Shown here one piece after another: positions 1 through 12,007 of a DNA stretch of 64,000 bases. Made by a program: the position numbers and the translations under genes. The stretch lies in NCBI GenBank assembly GCA_038503075.1, contig JBCAML010000023.1, positions 620,001-684,000 on the forward strand, given 5' to 3'. Every line of letters starts with the position of its first letter. Position 1 is the first letter of the stretch. This DNA comes from Gyromitra esculenta (taxonomy: Eukaryota; Ascomycota; Pezizomycetes; Pezizales; Discinaceae). A model generated the notes under the pieces. The model was given only the letters and a program-made list of their open reading frames with translations, searched no databases and had not been told where the DNA came from.

Positions 1-1650
1 TATGCAGCAGAATTCTGTGGGGCTCTGTTAAGGTTTCTTTTGTCTTTAAACCGGGTTTGGTTCATGTATTCGCGTATATCATGAGGGGGGGAGCAAGTTA
101 TCACGGCTCCTGTAATCCATTACCGCATGAGCGTCCACTAGCACTACTCTCATATAAATAACAATACTTAACCAACAGCCAATATCGGCAGGTGTGGTAT
201 CCGTCCATTGTCTTTCATTGCCTACCAGCACGTCATCAGCAAAAAGGGGGGTATGGGTCAGAATGCGTGTACCGCATTGGACGCATATTAACGGACTGGA
301 CGGACTGGAAGTGGATTTATTTTAGGCTCCTAATAGGACGCAGAGCATAAGGTTTTCAACACCCGGACGCGCCCCAGCTTCTGGACGCGGCTCCACTTCT
401 GGACGTATCAATCCTAGCCCTATACGCCCGGTACGTCCAACGTGCTGGACGTGCTGGACGCACTGGAGTCTGCACATCACGGTCAAGCTCCTGTCACACT
501 TTCTTTTGAGGCTAATGAATACTAGTATGTGCGAAATCTTCAATTCTCTAGTACTAAGCTATATACATATATGATACCCCCCGCTCTTCTGCACTCCCCG
601 CCCCCCACCCGCATTTGAGCAGGCGCCGTATAGAGCTCTCTAAGGGGGTCGATCCTGTTGTCAAGCAGGCGCCCTATAGGGCTCGCTCGGGGGGTCAATC
701 CCGCTGCCGATCCTGCTGTTGAACAGGGTCAATATGGGCGTCCTAGGGGGCTGCTAGGGGGGCTGCTAGGGGGGTCGATTCTGCTTTTGAGCGAGGTCAA
801 TATGGGCGTCCTAGGGGGCTGTTAGGGAGGCTGCTAGAGAGGTCGATCCTGTTGTCGAATGGGATCAATATGGGCTTTCTAGGGCAGCCGAGCAGGTAGT
901 ATATGGGCCTTGTCCTCTGGCAGTCGATCCTGCAGTAAAGCAAGCGGTATAGGAGGCGCCCGAGGCGTTGCGGTTGGGGGGAGGGGAGGGCAGGGGAACT
1001 GAACGACAGCGATATATGACCTGGAGACCTGTTAGCGATGTTTTTTGAGATAATGACAGAAGAAAAAGCAAGAGGTGGGGTGTGTGGCCCATATAAAAGA
1101 AGTGGTGCTGGGGGGCGTGGGTGAGGTCCTGGTGATCGTGAAGGAAGCGGGCCCAAATATCCGAGGAAGGGGCTAGGATTCCGACTTAGAAGAATCCGAC
1201 CAAGGCAGCTATTGGGCACATGGGCGTCCTGGGCGTGGGTGTACGGGCGTGGGCGTATGGACATGGGCGTATGGGCGTAGTGGACGTAGTGGACGTGCTA
1301 TCCGAGAGGATATTGAGGCAAAAGTATGAGCGTATGGGCATGCAGGGCGTGCGGGGCTTGCTATTCGGGAGGAAGTTGAAGCGAAGTTATGGCGTATGGG
1401 CGTATGGGCTTACTAGGGCATGTAGATGCACAAGATTTGGGGCGTACCAACGCACGAGGCATGGATGGGCATACCAGCGTACCATTTTGACTACGTACTA
1501 GGGGTAGCAACGCACTAGGCGCAGTTGGATGTACGAGAGCTCCATATCGGCAATGTGCTGGATGCACTGGTTCAGCTGAACGCATATGGGCGCAAATAGA
1601 CGCAAATAGACGCACAAGCGTTTAGGGCTGCGTCCGGGCGCTTGTCCATG
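1..1650. repeat. GC-rich degenerate minisatellite block
   Basis: Several short-unit repeat arrays follow each other. Around 290-480 the motif CTGGACG recurs. Around 705-909 a unit of about 68 bp starting near GTCGATYCTG is repeated three times (starts near 705, 774 and 842). Around 1216-1470 the motif GGGCGTATGG recurs irregularly. Open frames here are translations of repeats on both strands and have no gene-like composition. The block contains a module (481-574) that recurs at 23331-23428. I see no gene. Confidence 0.7.
481..574 (+). repeat. Dispersed module, copy 1 (also at 23331-23428)
   Basis: About 95 bp beginning with the CAAGCTCCTGTCAC motif and ending near an ATATACATATATGA tract is repeated at 23331-23428 with a few substitutions and small indels. 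In both places it lies immediately to the right of a minisatellite array, so array plus module look like one dispersed repeat unit. Confidence 0.7.
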
Positions 1651-3650
1651 CGCGCACACGCAAACCGGTTTTTGCTGATGGTTCTCTCTAGCTTGGGCTT
1701 TTTTGTGTATTGTATAAAGGTTGGTGTTGGTGAGTATCGTCTGATACTGGATCATGTCGTCGTCGAACAGAAGATGGTAGATATGAACAGTTTCTATGAC
1801 GTCAAGGTCATATACTGCAGCTGGTAATCGACAATAAGCTCTGTGAAGCGAGTATCTGTGAGTTTTAGGCTCAAACTAAGAAGGCTAAGGTAGTGTTGAC
1901 GGGTCAAACGCTGGATATGTGAGTTTCGGAGAGATTGGATGTGTGTATGGGTTATCTACCTATCTACTTATCTGCGAATGGTTTTGGTAATGTTGGAGTT
2001 TTGGACCACGATCGAGCTTAGGATATAGAACGAGATACAAGAAAAGCAGACAGTATCTATACAAGAGATTGACCAATAGAAAGCTCCCATAACCCGGAGT
2101 TTCCAAAGCTCGTCTGACTATCGAAAGTCTGTAGGGACTGAGACCCTGAGGCTTTTTAGGGCGCAATATCGATAGCTTCAACAGGTAATATTGAATAGAA
2201 TGAGTATGCGTGATATTCAGTAGTCAAGTAAAGTAGTAAATAGAAAACAGAATATAAGAACGAGCATAGAGCCCCATATATATACTCCCTATGGAGCCAT
2301 ATATAAACAGGTTTATGGGAACTCTTTGGGTGCAGAATAGATCGGCCCGAGAAATCCCCATTAGTAGCGATGACATGTCACTAGGAAGCCTATAGATATA
2401 TTTCATATATCCAACAGATAATTTCCTTTGTCTCCGAGTGATTCTTCGTGATGTGTAGCGTTGGAGCATTCGCTGGCCTTTTAGATGTTCGGGATAGGGG
2501 AAATAGGCTAGGTTCACTGCTTATTGTAGAGGGGCCGTAAGTAGTTACTAGTTGACGGGCACGCAGTATTCTATCAGGCATTGTGTGTGAAATTAGAAGG
2601 GGATAGATGTGTATGAGGAATTACAAGTAAACTGCGGTCCTTTTAAGCATTACTCAATGCCTGTAGAGCTTTCTACCCGTCATACATGTCATATATAGGT
2701 TACCCTTCGGCATATCAAGCATGTGTAGGGGCGGCCAAGATGGGTGGCTGATTTTTATTCGAAGTTTGGGAGTTTATGTCAAAAATCGGTTCTTGCGCAG
2801 GAAGTGATAGATTAAGTACTGTTTCCGTAGCATCTATAGGATTTTTAATCGAGGTGGTGTCGCTAAATAGAGGTTGGCTCGAATTACGTTGCTTGGTTGT
2901 AGCTGAGCTCTTTCGCTAGTTATAAGGGTTTCTGATCACCGTTCCCTAGTTCCGTATATCTCTTGATCCAGCATGATACCGTCCTTTCTATGAGTGCGCA
3001 GTTTGGGACTGCTTGAGAGCTGTTTCAATAATATTGAGAACTGCATTACTACACCTCTCTTCAGATCTAGTAGCAGCCACCTATCCGTCAACTGGCATAT
3101 TAAAAAGGATATAAGTAATGACATTAACTGGCTATAAGGGATGTTTGCCCGCTGTCCCAGTTAATGTTTGAGGCTGACCATATCATCTATATATTGTTCC
3201 GGCTGTAGTTCTCACATTCGCTTGAACCGAGAGTTGCTCCTTTTTATCAACTGGTTTTATCTCTTGGTAAATGGGCACAGGCTCGGAGTGTCTTTTCGTG
3301 ATGAGACCAAAGAGTATACAGAAGTACTTTTCCTCATAACGATCCGTCCAAGTGTGTTGTTGGGCTGTGGTATTCAAAATCCATCGTCGTCTTTCTCAAC
3401 ACAATCACAATCACTACCGTTACCCTCAGTACCGCCCTCACTACTATCGCCATTATAATGGCCTTTTTCTCTCACTCAGGTCTTGAACACCTTCGCCCTT
3501 GGTAGTTTCACACCAGAACAGACACGTTCAAAAAGTCGTGAGATACCTGAGTCCTGGCACGCTCAAAAGCTCACCCGAGGTTGACAAAAAATGAATACTA
3601 CACAACAATGAAAGCTGGAATAACACAATAAAGTTTGCGAGCTTGTCATT
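1651..3650. other. No supported gene
   Basis: About 2 kb of AT-richer sequence with only short, overlapping open frames on both strands. None shows a recognisable domain, intron pattern or consistent composition. No RNA gene or repeat boundary could be defined here. Confidence 0.5.
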
Positions 3651-3659
3651 AGGGCGTGG

Positions 3660-4760
3660 GGTAGAATTAACCATTTAGTATGGCTACCGTTGTTTCTAAT
3701 AACTACTGTAACCCTTCTTGGTGTACGATCTATCAACCCATAGACCCAATCCCAATCCAATTTCTCCCATTCCTCTCATGCTTGCTCAGCTAGCTCTCGT
3801 GAGCTCTTATGTCTCTTCTGTGTATCTCGCATCTTCTTTCACATGTGTGCTTTAAGCATTTACCACACAATTTTAATGTTATGGACGTTAGGAGAATTTG
3901 GAGGCTGATCTAATTTTTTCATACCATGGAGACGAAGCCAATTATTCGCTTTTGCAGACGTGTGAGCTCGGTGACCGTCCTCAATTGTCTCGTAGTCGGC
4001 GGACGTACCAGATAGCTATTCCATAAAGGGCAATAAGTTGGTTTCGAGTATCTCCTTTGTGTATTGTATTGCGTTCCTGCCCAACTTGTCATCAGGGGTA
4101 ACTTGTTCATCAGGCATATGGCGACGTACAACATACAAAGGCGAATGATAGCCATATGTAGCTGCAATCCAAAAGCGAATTGAAAATCAGCCGGATCTAA
4201 GTGTAATTTCAAGATAGCGGTTGTTGTATGCTCGCTCAATACCAACTTTTCTTCGAACTTCCTTTCGTTGGCCACCACTTCCAACTTCCGCTCCACACTC
4301 ACCTGTGAAAACACGCATTCTCCATTTCTCTTTTGGCTACCTGCGCCGCCCTGCACGCCATTGCTTTCGCTTTTTTTTCTTCCCTGTATTCAGCCAGGGC
4401 TTTCTGCGTGCAGAATGGATATACCACTAGCAACCCTCTGAACTCTAGTAATTATCAACCGCACGATCTGAGGCTTGAACACAGCATCCTATAGTAATGT
4501 CTACCAGAGTTGTTCCGGATCTGTATCTGCTATATGACTCAGATGCTTTTTATTTCGCTCTGAAAGATCGGGGGCCGGAAACTGTGTGAGTTATCGAGTA
4601 TATTATCACTTTCCTTCCAGTCGGTAATGATTCGCTGAGCTTGAGACCTCGATACAGGTAGTTTTGCTTCTATTTGGCGAAGGGAGTCACCGGAGGCATG
4701 TGTTTCAGCGATTTTAATTCTCACCACTAGAACTGTCTCTTGCACTCTCCCATTCTCGCC
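3660..4760 (-). pseudogene. Degenerate Tc1/mariner-type transposase
   Basis: On the minus strand the parts of a Tc1/mariner transposase appear in order but broken. Near 4540-4730 there is a helix-turn-helix-like stretch with the family layout (IAETHASGDSLRQIEAKL, then SRSQAQRIITDW). Near 3880-3985 a catalytic-core segment reads EDGHRAHTSAKANNWLRLHG followed by QPPNSPN. This is the region that in the family carries the second catalytic Asp and the PPNSPDLNPIE box; here the third acidic residue has become Asn and the box is eroded. It continues past in-frame stops into SSRELAEQ and a C-terminal tail (IDRTPRR..VIRNNGSHTKW, near 3660-3730). Frameshifts and stops separate the parts, so the copy is dead. 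A CAGTGGTAAGTGG motif preceded by TA at about 5217-5231 could be one terminal repeat; I could not find its partner. Family assignment is by motif only. Confidence 0.65.
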
Positions 4761-5519
4761 AGCTCCCATTCTCACCAACAGGCATTTTTGGCGTGGTTGG
4801 TTGATCGCGAAGTGCGAGTTCATTGAGTTTTTCATGCGGGGAACGGCGCCAAGCCGCGCGTGTCTCACGACCTTCTTGCACGCGTCTCTACCAACGCTGC
4901 CCTCTCTCTCTTCTCTCTCTTCATAATCGCTACCGCCACCCCTCCCAACTGATTTCCTCTCTACTTTGTGCTTTAGTATATTCGTCTTTACTCTTATACC
5001 TAGTTTCATTGCTTTCACTCTTCTCTCCCTCTTCGTCGTCCTCGCTATGATAATCACCCTTATTACCACCATCGTTAATCTCGCTATCATACTGTGAAGT
5101 CTCTGTAGATGCTACGGAATTCATCCTTCCGTTATCCGTCCTGAGAGTCTTGTAGAGGAGACCCTGGAAAAATCCCACAAATGACGGCTAGATTTCCTAA
5201 TATCAATAGCAGTATAATACAGTGGTAAGTGGTCGGGGGTTGGGCACATTTATGACAAGTTGAACCTCCCTTAAAAACGCCAAGTGAACTAAACCAATAT
5301 GAAAGTTAACAGTATTTTGGAGATGAGATCTTGATGGAAGGAAAGAAGGCTTACTGCTCCTGTTCAAGCAGATTCTGTCGAGTGTGGGGTTACCTCTATC
5401 CCAACTTCGTCCTGCACTTTTTATCTCCCCGTTACTATCCTAGATATGCTCAGTGAATTAGATGATCCACGTGGTAGCGATACCACCACGACCCTGTTGA
5501 ATATTTCCACTCCGTAGTC

Positions 5520-6110
5520 TCTACAGTCCGCAGTAATACATCAGGTCAAAGCAGCGGGTCAAAGCATCAGGTTACCTCCAAATATTTGTATGGGAATAGC
5601 ATCAATTAGGGCATTAGCAAAAGAATCAGGTAATGCGTTGCTGCAGGAAAAAGATTCCCGTCAATCACACATCAACCCGATGGCTCTCCCACAAAAACTC
5701 CGTGCAAAAACCATATTTTAAAACGTCCGTAAAAACACCCTTGTCAGGAATTGAACCTGGGAGGGCTACTACTATATGTGGCAACGCTTGGCTCTTCTAC
5801 GATTGGTGTCTATGGGATTTTCCCAAACGGGTACTTATAATCGGCTACTTTGGTGCAGAAGGCGCCAGGATGGTGTGTACGTGGGAAAGGCCGCGGCATT
5901 AGGGGAAGGCATCAGGGTCCTGTGTATGTGTCAAAGGCACCGCGGAAAAGCATCGGGAAAAGAATCGGGCTACTGTGTATTTCTGCTTATGTGCGTCTCA
6001 TATATCGTGGGAAAGCATCACGCAAATGCGTATGTTAGACAAGCATCAACTTAAGGGATGGGTAAAAGCATCCAGTGATGCGTCGCCATCGCCCCTACCT
6101 ACGCTGATAA
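5520..6110. repeat. Degenerate short-motif array (AAAGCATCAGG-like)
   Basis: Variants of AAAGCATCAGG, GGGAAAGGCATCAGG and AAAGAATCGGG recur irregularly, with spacers of 10-40 bases. Some resemblance in motif style is seen at 12650-12870. No open frame here looks coding. Confidence 0.45.
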
Positions 6111-7251
6111 AGCATTAGTCTGTGCTATTACCATTTACTTTCATGTGCTTAATGTCTCTATTAATGCACAACCGCGCTCTATAGACAGTGGCGTTCAATA
6201 AGCTAGGAAATCATATATTCCCTCCACCTAACCTTCCTGCTCGCGAGTCCACATCTACCGTATACTAACTGAACCTCACGCCCTCCGCAATAGCATATAC
6301 ACCAGCGAAACAAGGCCCATCTATCTCCCGCAATAGACCAGCATTCTACGTAATCTAAAACCGGCAACGTAGGGCTGCAGCCCTACAGGTTTCCACCTAT
6401 TCCCAGCGATCACTAATAGCGCAAAATGAATTCACAATCAATCTGTATTCCACTCTGACAACACTATGTCCATCTCGCAATCTAGTCCCTGCGCTACTTG
6501 ATAGCACCTACATGTAATTACGGGATGTAGCAAGCGTTCAATCGTCGCCTCATCTGTCATGCTGTCGTTTCATGGGCGACTACTGCGATAACACCGCACC
6601 GCGCCGCGCCCATCCTCGCTGCGAAATTGGAATTGTAGTTAACGGAGATAATTACATATATAGATCCTCTCCAACTTGATCTATATATGCTCGAAACAGC
6701 TTCCAAATCTTGTCCTAACGCTATTCTTCTTGTCCTAACGCTATTCTCATTCCTGTACTCCTTTCTACTCTTTACATTCGTGTTACTCTTTCGTTGATGC
6801 TGATATTTTCTGACCTGGGTTGGTTGGAGGGTGTTTGGCGGCGTTAGTGTTAGCCGTAGAATCAGCCCTAGTTGCTGCAGAGAACATCTATCTTACTACG
6901 CACTTCAAGCAGTGTATCCTAATAATATTTGCAGCTCGTACATCTGCTGCCCGAAAAACAAGGTTGCTCGTGTCCTCGAGCCTGGTGTCGCCGATGCCAC
7001 CTCGCTATGTGGGCCTACTGGGTATTATGGGCAAACACACCCGCGCGTAGTGCTGTCGGTACTCTCCTCCTTCGGAGTCCCCTGTTGAACACCCACGACG
7101 CGCCATCACCACCGCCACAACCCCCCCAACCCAGAAAAAAAAAAAAAGAAAAAACCTCCACAAAGCTAACCCCCTCCCCCTCCACCCCCCCTCCAACCCC
7201 CCTCAAACACCCCAACGCACCCACCCACACCCGCACCCTCGCAGCAACAGC
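6111..7251. other. Intergenic, no supported gene
   Basis: The left half is AT-rich with only short open frames. From about 7080 the sequence becomes C-rich and merges into the 3' flank of the kinesin-like gene. A short A tract (about 7137-7147) is present. No RNA gene, repeat boundary or terminator can be defined. Confidence 0.45.
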
Positions 7252-9562
7252 CTACCCCTCCAGCGCCTCCAACGCCGCCAACGTCCTCCTCTCCGTCGTC
7301 GCCGTAACCACCACCGTCTTCTTCGTCCGCCGGTCCGTCAGCTTCTCATACAGCACCATATTCAGCCTCGAGGACCGCTTCGACCCAGGTCTCGAGCGGG
7401 GGTCCTCTCGCGCAACTTCGGTGAGCAGCTGTCTGAAGTGCAGGATATCCGCCGCGATGCGATTCGACGCCGTCCCGCCCGCCAGCTGCTCCTCCCGCCC
7501 CTCTCTCCCCTCCCTCCCCTCCCGCCCGTCCTTCCCGGGGGCGGTGGCGGCGGTCATCATCTTGCGGCGGTCGGCGCCGGTTTCCTCGCCGCATATGTCG
7601 ACGAATACGAACTCCTGCTGCTGCTGCTGCTGCAACGTCGACTGTGGCTGTGGCGGTGGCTGTGGTTGTGGCAGGGTGACGGTGATGACGAGGTGAGCGC
7701 GCGAGGACTGCCGGTTCGCCGGGGTGACCATCGTGGACAGCTTCGTGCGCAGGTCCTTGACGAACAGAGCGAGGTGCATTGCGGAGTGTGTCCACTTGAT
7801 TGTTCGCGCGAGGATGACTTCGTCGCGAAGGCCGATGATCTCGGATGCGACGATGGCGTAGGTGCTGGAATGGCGGGTGGTGGTGGTGGTGGTGCTGGCG
7901 ACGGCGAGGAGGTGGGTGATGAGGCCGGGGTCGGAGGGGGTGCCGAGGGTTAGGCTGGTTTTGCCGGTGCCGGAGTGGCCGTACATTATGCAGAGGATGT
8001 TGGTGCCGGAGAGGAGGAGGTTGGTTGCGTTCTGGGGGTGGATATATGTCTGTCAGCGAGGTGAAAACTTTTAGAGGGGGGGGGGAGGAGAGAGGAGGAG
8101 GTTAGGTACCCCGTATAGTCCGGCAAAGAGATCTTGGTTGCTCTGCTCTGGGCCGAAAAAGAGCTGCACGGGTGGGCCCCGGAGGACGCTCCTGGTGCTG
8201 CCGTCGCAGACGTACAGTTTTTCGTTCTGGTAGTCGACCTGACAGTCGCCGGTCTCGACCCGTCGTATCTTGACCACGAAATCGACGCGCTCCAGACCGC
8301 TGACAGCGGTGGGAGGAGGAGTAGAATGGTCGCCAGCCCCGTTGGGAGCCCCAACACCCGCCATGCGCAGATACGAATGCACGTCTCGGAATCCGTTTGT
8401 AATTTTGCCGTCCAGCTGTGTCAGTGCGCCGGTCAGCGATGCGGAGAACACGCCTGCAAGACGGTGCATTTGCGAGTCGATGTTTTCGGACAGATCTCTT
8501 TTGGCGATGACGAACTCGGTTTCGATCTGCTCAGCGATTTCCTGTTTGTGTTCCTGGATATGTAGATCGACCTGCTCTGCGATTTCCTGTTTGTGTTCCA
8601 TGATTTGCAGATCGACCTGGTCTGCGAGCTCCTGTTTTGCGCTGCGCAGCTCCGTGCGTAGCTGCGCGGAGAGCTCCTGCTTGTTCTTTGCGGCGTCGAG
8701 GGACGACTTTGTGGATTCCAGTCGCAGCTCTTCGAGCGCTTGCCAGAGCTTGGCTACTTCGTCCATAGGCTGTGTTTTGCGCGTGTTAGCCCTTGCGTCC
8801 GCTGTGCTTGCAAGCCTCTGTCAGGTACAGACTCACAGTCTGCAGAGTTTGTGCGCTGTCCCTCTCGCGACTGGCTACGCTGTCTGCTCTCGTTCTACTC
8901 TGACCGTTGACCGCAATGACATCCAGCATCTCCTGCCACCCACAAAGTCAGAACCCGCTCCACACACACACACACCGCCACCCAAACCAAACCAACCAAC
9001 CAATCATTCACCAACCAATGCACAAAACATACCACATCGCGATCCCTCTTCTTCGCCCTCATCTCCATCTGACAGTGCTGCTTCTTCGCGAACAAAAACA
9101 GCTGATACATCACGTACGCCAGCTGATCCCGCCGCTCGCCCCACCGCTGCGCCACGCGCTCCACCGTCGCGGGGCGGAAACTCAGCTGCGCCAGCACCCG
9201 GCAGTCGTCGTCGTCGATGGGCAGCCGTCGCCGCATCACCTGCAGCATCTCGTCGATCTCGCACCGGTCGATGCCGAGCTGGGTCTTTATCTCTGATTTG
9301 GTGAGCGCGTGGCGGTTGTGGTACGACGGAGGCTTCTTGCGCGAGAAGGGGAGGGTGTGGCTGGGGGACGGGCGCGGCTTGTCGGGGTTGGTTCGAGCGG
9401 GCTGGCCTAGTGGTGCTGGGGGCGGTGTGCTGGGCTCTGGAGGTCTGTGGGGCGGAGAGAGGGGCGCTGGTGGGGGGATGCGCTGTTTGCAATGGCACGC
9501 CCGTTAGCAGGTATATGTGAATGGAGGGGAGGGCTGCGAGTCTGTACCGTTCTGAGTTCCAT
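7252..9562 (-). CDS. Divergent kinesin-like protein, C-terminal motor
   Basis: Five exons on the minus strand: 9562-9548, 9482-9033, 8932-8837, 8769-8110 and 8031-7252, giving 666 aa. All junctions are phase 0 GT-AG (donors GTACAG, GTATGT, GTGAGT, GTACCT), with CTAAC or CTGAC branch motifs before the acceptors; introns are 65, 100, 67 and 78 nt. The start ATG sits in GCCATGG after an in-frame stop. Residues 6-70 are Pro-rich. Residues about 189-295 form a coiled coil with a 15-residue tandem repeat. Residues about 349-666 are a kinesin motor domain: P-loop GHSGTGKT (425-432), switch I NRQSSRAH (513-520) and switch II DICGEE (552-557), against the usual GQTGSGKT, NxxSSRSH and DLAGSE. A motor behind a coiled coil resembles kinesin-14 minus-end motors. 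A Gln run and TP/PQ-rich loop interrupt the motor between the switches. The switch changes leave ATPase activity uncertain. The order of exons is inferred from splice signals and frame, not from transcripts. Confidence 0.8.
8527..8616 (-). repeat. 45-bp tandem duplication inside the coiled coil
   Basis: Two adjacent 45-bp units (8527-8571 and 8572-8616) encode QVDLHIQEHKQEIAE and QVDLQIMEHKQEIAD-like segments of the kinesin-like protein. The length is a multiple of three and keeps the heptad register roughly intact, so it extends the coiled coil without breaking the gene. Confidence 0.8.
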
Positions 9563-10815
9563 GGCTCTGTAGACTGCGGGCGTATTTTATTTCATCCCAA
9601 ACAGTCTCGGGGGGTTCTGGCTTCTGGCGCAAACAGCTTTGGGGGTTGCGCGGCGGTTATAGCACGCGGGACTGCTTTGTCCCCGCCATGCAGATTAGGG
9701 CTGTCGGCGCGGGCTGTAGCTGTGACCCGCTGTGCACAACATGAAACGCGCCATCCGCCCATCCGTTGTTTCATCCGGCATCTTCAGCCCGCAGCTGCAG
9801 CGATGGCGCGCTTGACACGCGCAGGGCCTGAAACCAGCAGCTGTCCACCGGCAGCAGGCGAAACGCGCAACACTCACCCTGCTGCCGTCACTTGTCCCTT
9901 TTCTCCGCCGCTCTCGTTCCTTGTTCTCGCTGTCAAGGCTGTTCCACCGCCACTGCACACTGCTGCACACTACCCCATCGACGTCCCAGAAGCTCTGCAA
10001 CCCCCATATTTCCCCTCCCTCCATCCCTCCGTTCTTCTTCCACCCTAACTAAATATCGACCTACCCATTCACCTCATTACTTTCGCACAATACACGACCC
10101 ACATATCCCCGCACCAAACACGCACCAAACACATACACAGCACAGCTCTTGCAGCACAGGACCCCGCGGAAACAGAGACCCAGATCCCACCCCAACGCCA
10201 CCAGCACATGATCTGCTGCTTCCAAAGCTGTATGGATTAGTGTTCGATGTTATGTTTTGCGCTTTCGCCACACAACCCCTTTGTGACACTCATTTCGAGC
10301 GGTGCGTGAGGCTGGTTTGGTGGGTGTTTGACGTGCGGGACCGTAGAGTTGACTGTAGCGGGCGGAGCTGGGCCGTGGGTTGTTTAATGATTGTGTTCTT
10401 TGTGGGGTATGGGACCTTTTGGTCGGGGTGGGGAGGTGTTGGGTTGTGGTGGGCTGGCTGGGAGTGGGTGGGTGGATGGGGTACAGAACTTGGTATAGGG
10501 TGCTATTGATGTTGGTGGGGGGTATGTACAGATGGGATGATGATGGTGTAGTTGTAGATGTAGGTGTACAGTAGTACCTACTCGCTGGACTGCGAGCTGG
10601 CTGGGGAGATAGGGAGGACGCTGAGTGAGTATTTTTGAGGGACAGCCTGATCTTCGTTGAACTGCTACCTGCAAAAAAGGTTTACCCTACAACGATACCC
10701 TAGATTTACATGTATGTAGCTCGTTGTTCTGCCATCTCTCAAGTGTGCTATAACATATCCCAATACCATTCTAAAAACACAACCCCCTCCCCCTCCCCTC
10801 TCCACAACCCATCCC
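9563..10815. other. Intergenic, probable promoter side of the kinesin-like gene
   Basis: About 1.25 kb between two minus-strand genes. It is GC-rich near 9600-9900, C/T-rich (top strand) around 9880-10060 and G/T-rich at 10310-10560. No open frame has domain or splice support, and no TATA element stands out. The kinesin-like gene would be driven from its left end. Confidence 0.4.
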
Positions 10816-11761
10816 TCAGCCCATCCGCACATCACTCAGCGCCATAATCTCACACACCATCCCACCCCTCCACATATCCGCCCTCCTCCTCACCTCCTCC
10901 ACACCGCGCACCTCCTCCCCCGACCCCTTCCACAGGAACCTCACGTCCGCCACATCCACCTTAATCCCCGCATACGGCGACGCCCTGCGTCCATCCCGCA
11001 TCGCCGCGCCCGTAAACAGCCGCTGCAGCTCCTCGCCCGCGCGCACCCTCACCTCCTCCAGCCCCACCTCCTGCACCGCAACGCTCATTTCCGCCTCCGC
11101 GTACACCGGCCGCAGGAACGCCGCCACCGCTGCGGGCTCGCGCGGGACCTGCGCGGACACGTGTGGGCTGACGGCGACGTCGGGCGCGGTGGCGAACGTC
11201 ACCGTCAGCGGGTGTGTGTGCGTGTGCGTGTGTGGGTGAGAGAGGGGGTGGGAGAGGGGGTGTGGGTGGGACAGGGAGAGAGGGTCGTCCCAGTGGATCA
11301 GCAGCTCGTGGCCCCCGAGCAGCGGGACACACGTGTCGTAGACGGAGTAGTGGATGCGCAGCAGGCGCTTGCCGACGATGTCGATGGTGGGGGGCGACGG
11401 GTGGGGGCCGAAGATGTTAGTTAGTGTTGTGAGGAGGTGCTGTGCGGTGCGTGGTCAGTAGTTGTGGTAGTTAGAGCTGTGGATGGAGGGGGGGTGGGTA
11501 GGGGGTGGGGGTATGAAGTGAAATTGGCTCTACCTCCTTGGTGGATATTTCGGATAGTGGGACGAGGTAGACTATGTCCCCGCGGACAGATCGGAGGAAG
11601 ACCACCGTTTGATATAGCTTTGGCATGGTGGGGCTTTCATCGTATTTGAAATGGCCGGGAGGGTCGGGGGAAGAGAGATCTGACTTGTTGGTGACGCTGT
11701 AGGGGTCTTGTTCTGGTGGCAGGTCTTGGAACCTCAGCATTTCGTGAGAAACAAGGTCCAT
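10816..11761 (-). CDS. Hypothetical protein, two exons, GC-rich
   Basis: Exons 11761-11534 and 11439-10816 join in phase 0 (donor GTAGAG, branch CTGAC, acceptor CACAG; intron 94 nt) to give 283 aa. The exon frames stay open over their full length and show strong GC3 bias like the neighbouring kinesin-like gene, which supports real coding. Visible features are an N-terminal acidic/Pro segment, a hydrophobic stretch (TVVFLRSVRGDIVYLVPL), the sequence LLGGHELLIHWDDP, and a His/Pro/Thr-rich low-complexity tract encoded by CA-type microsatellite (about 11206-11280). The C-terminal third is Arg/Glu/Val-rich and may be helical. I do not recognise a family. A CTAAC branch motif and an AAG acceptor just upstream of the chosen ATG suggest a further 5' exon, so the start is provisional. 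Confidence 0.6.
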
Positions 11762-12007
11762 CACTTGGTGTCTTGGAGCAGTGTGGTGGTGGATGGTGGA
11801 GATAGTTGGACGCCGGGACGGGTGCACGTTAGCGGGTGTGGTGTTGTCGTTGCCGCCCCATTGAGTGACTACATGTACTTTGCATGGAGTAATCTGGGAA
11901 AAAGGGAACAAGACTGCCTATACAGCGGAGACGGTTCTAGATTCGTCCAGAGCACAAAGCCAAGCTGTCTACGGGGCCCAGATGTTTTCTATGTTCTGTT
12001 TACTGCT

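Noticed and set aside
4930..5178. Acidic minus-strand frame of 82 codons upstream of the Tc1-like HTH
   Set aside because: Overlaps another frame, has no homology that I recognise and begins at a relic; not enough to call a gene.
5740..5765. tRNA-like T-arm: minus strand reads GGTTCAATTCC flanked by CCCA and TGAC
   Set aside because: Only a B-box-like motif is present; no matching acceptor stem, anticodon arm or A box upstream. It could be a chance match or a SINE relic, not a tRNA gene.
7438..7953. Plus-strand frame opposite the kinesin motor
   Set aside because: GC-rich antisense shadow; the minus strand has the P-loop, the switch motifs and consistent introns.
8032..8055. Alternative acceptor at 8050 for the last intron of the kinesin-like gene
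   Set aside because: It would lie only a few bases after the CTGAC branch motif; the acceptor at 8034-8032 has normal spacing and gives a better fit to the kinesin alignment length before the P-loop.
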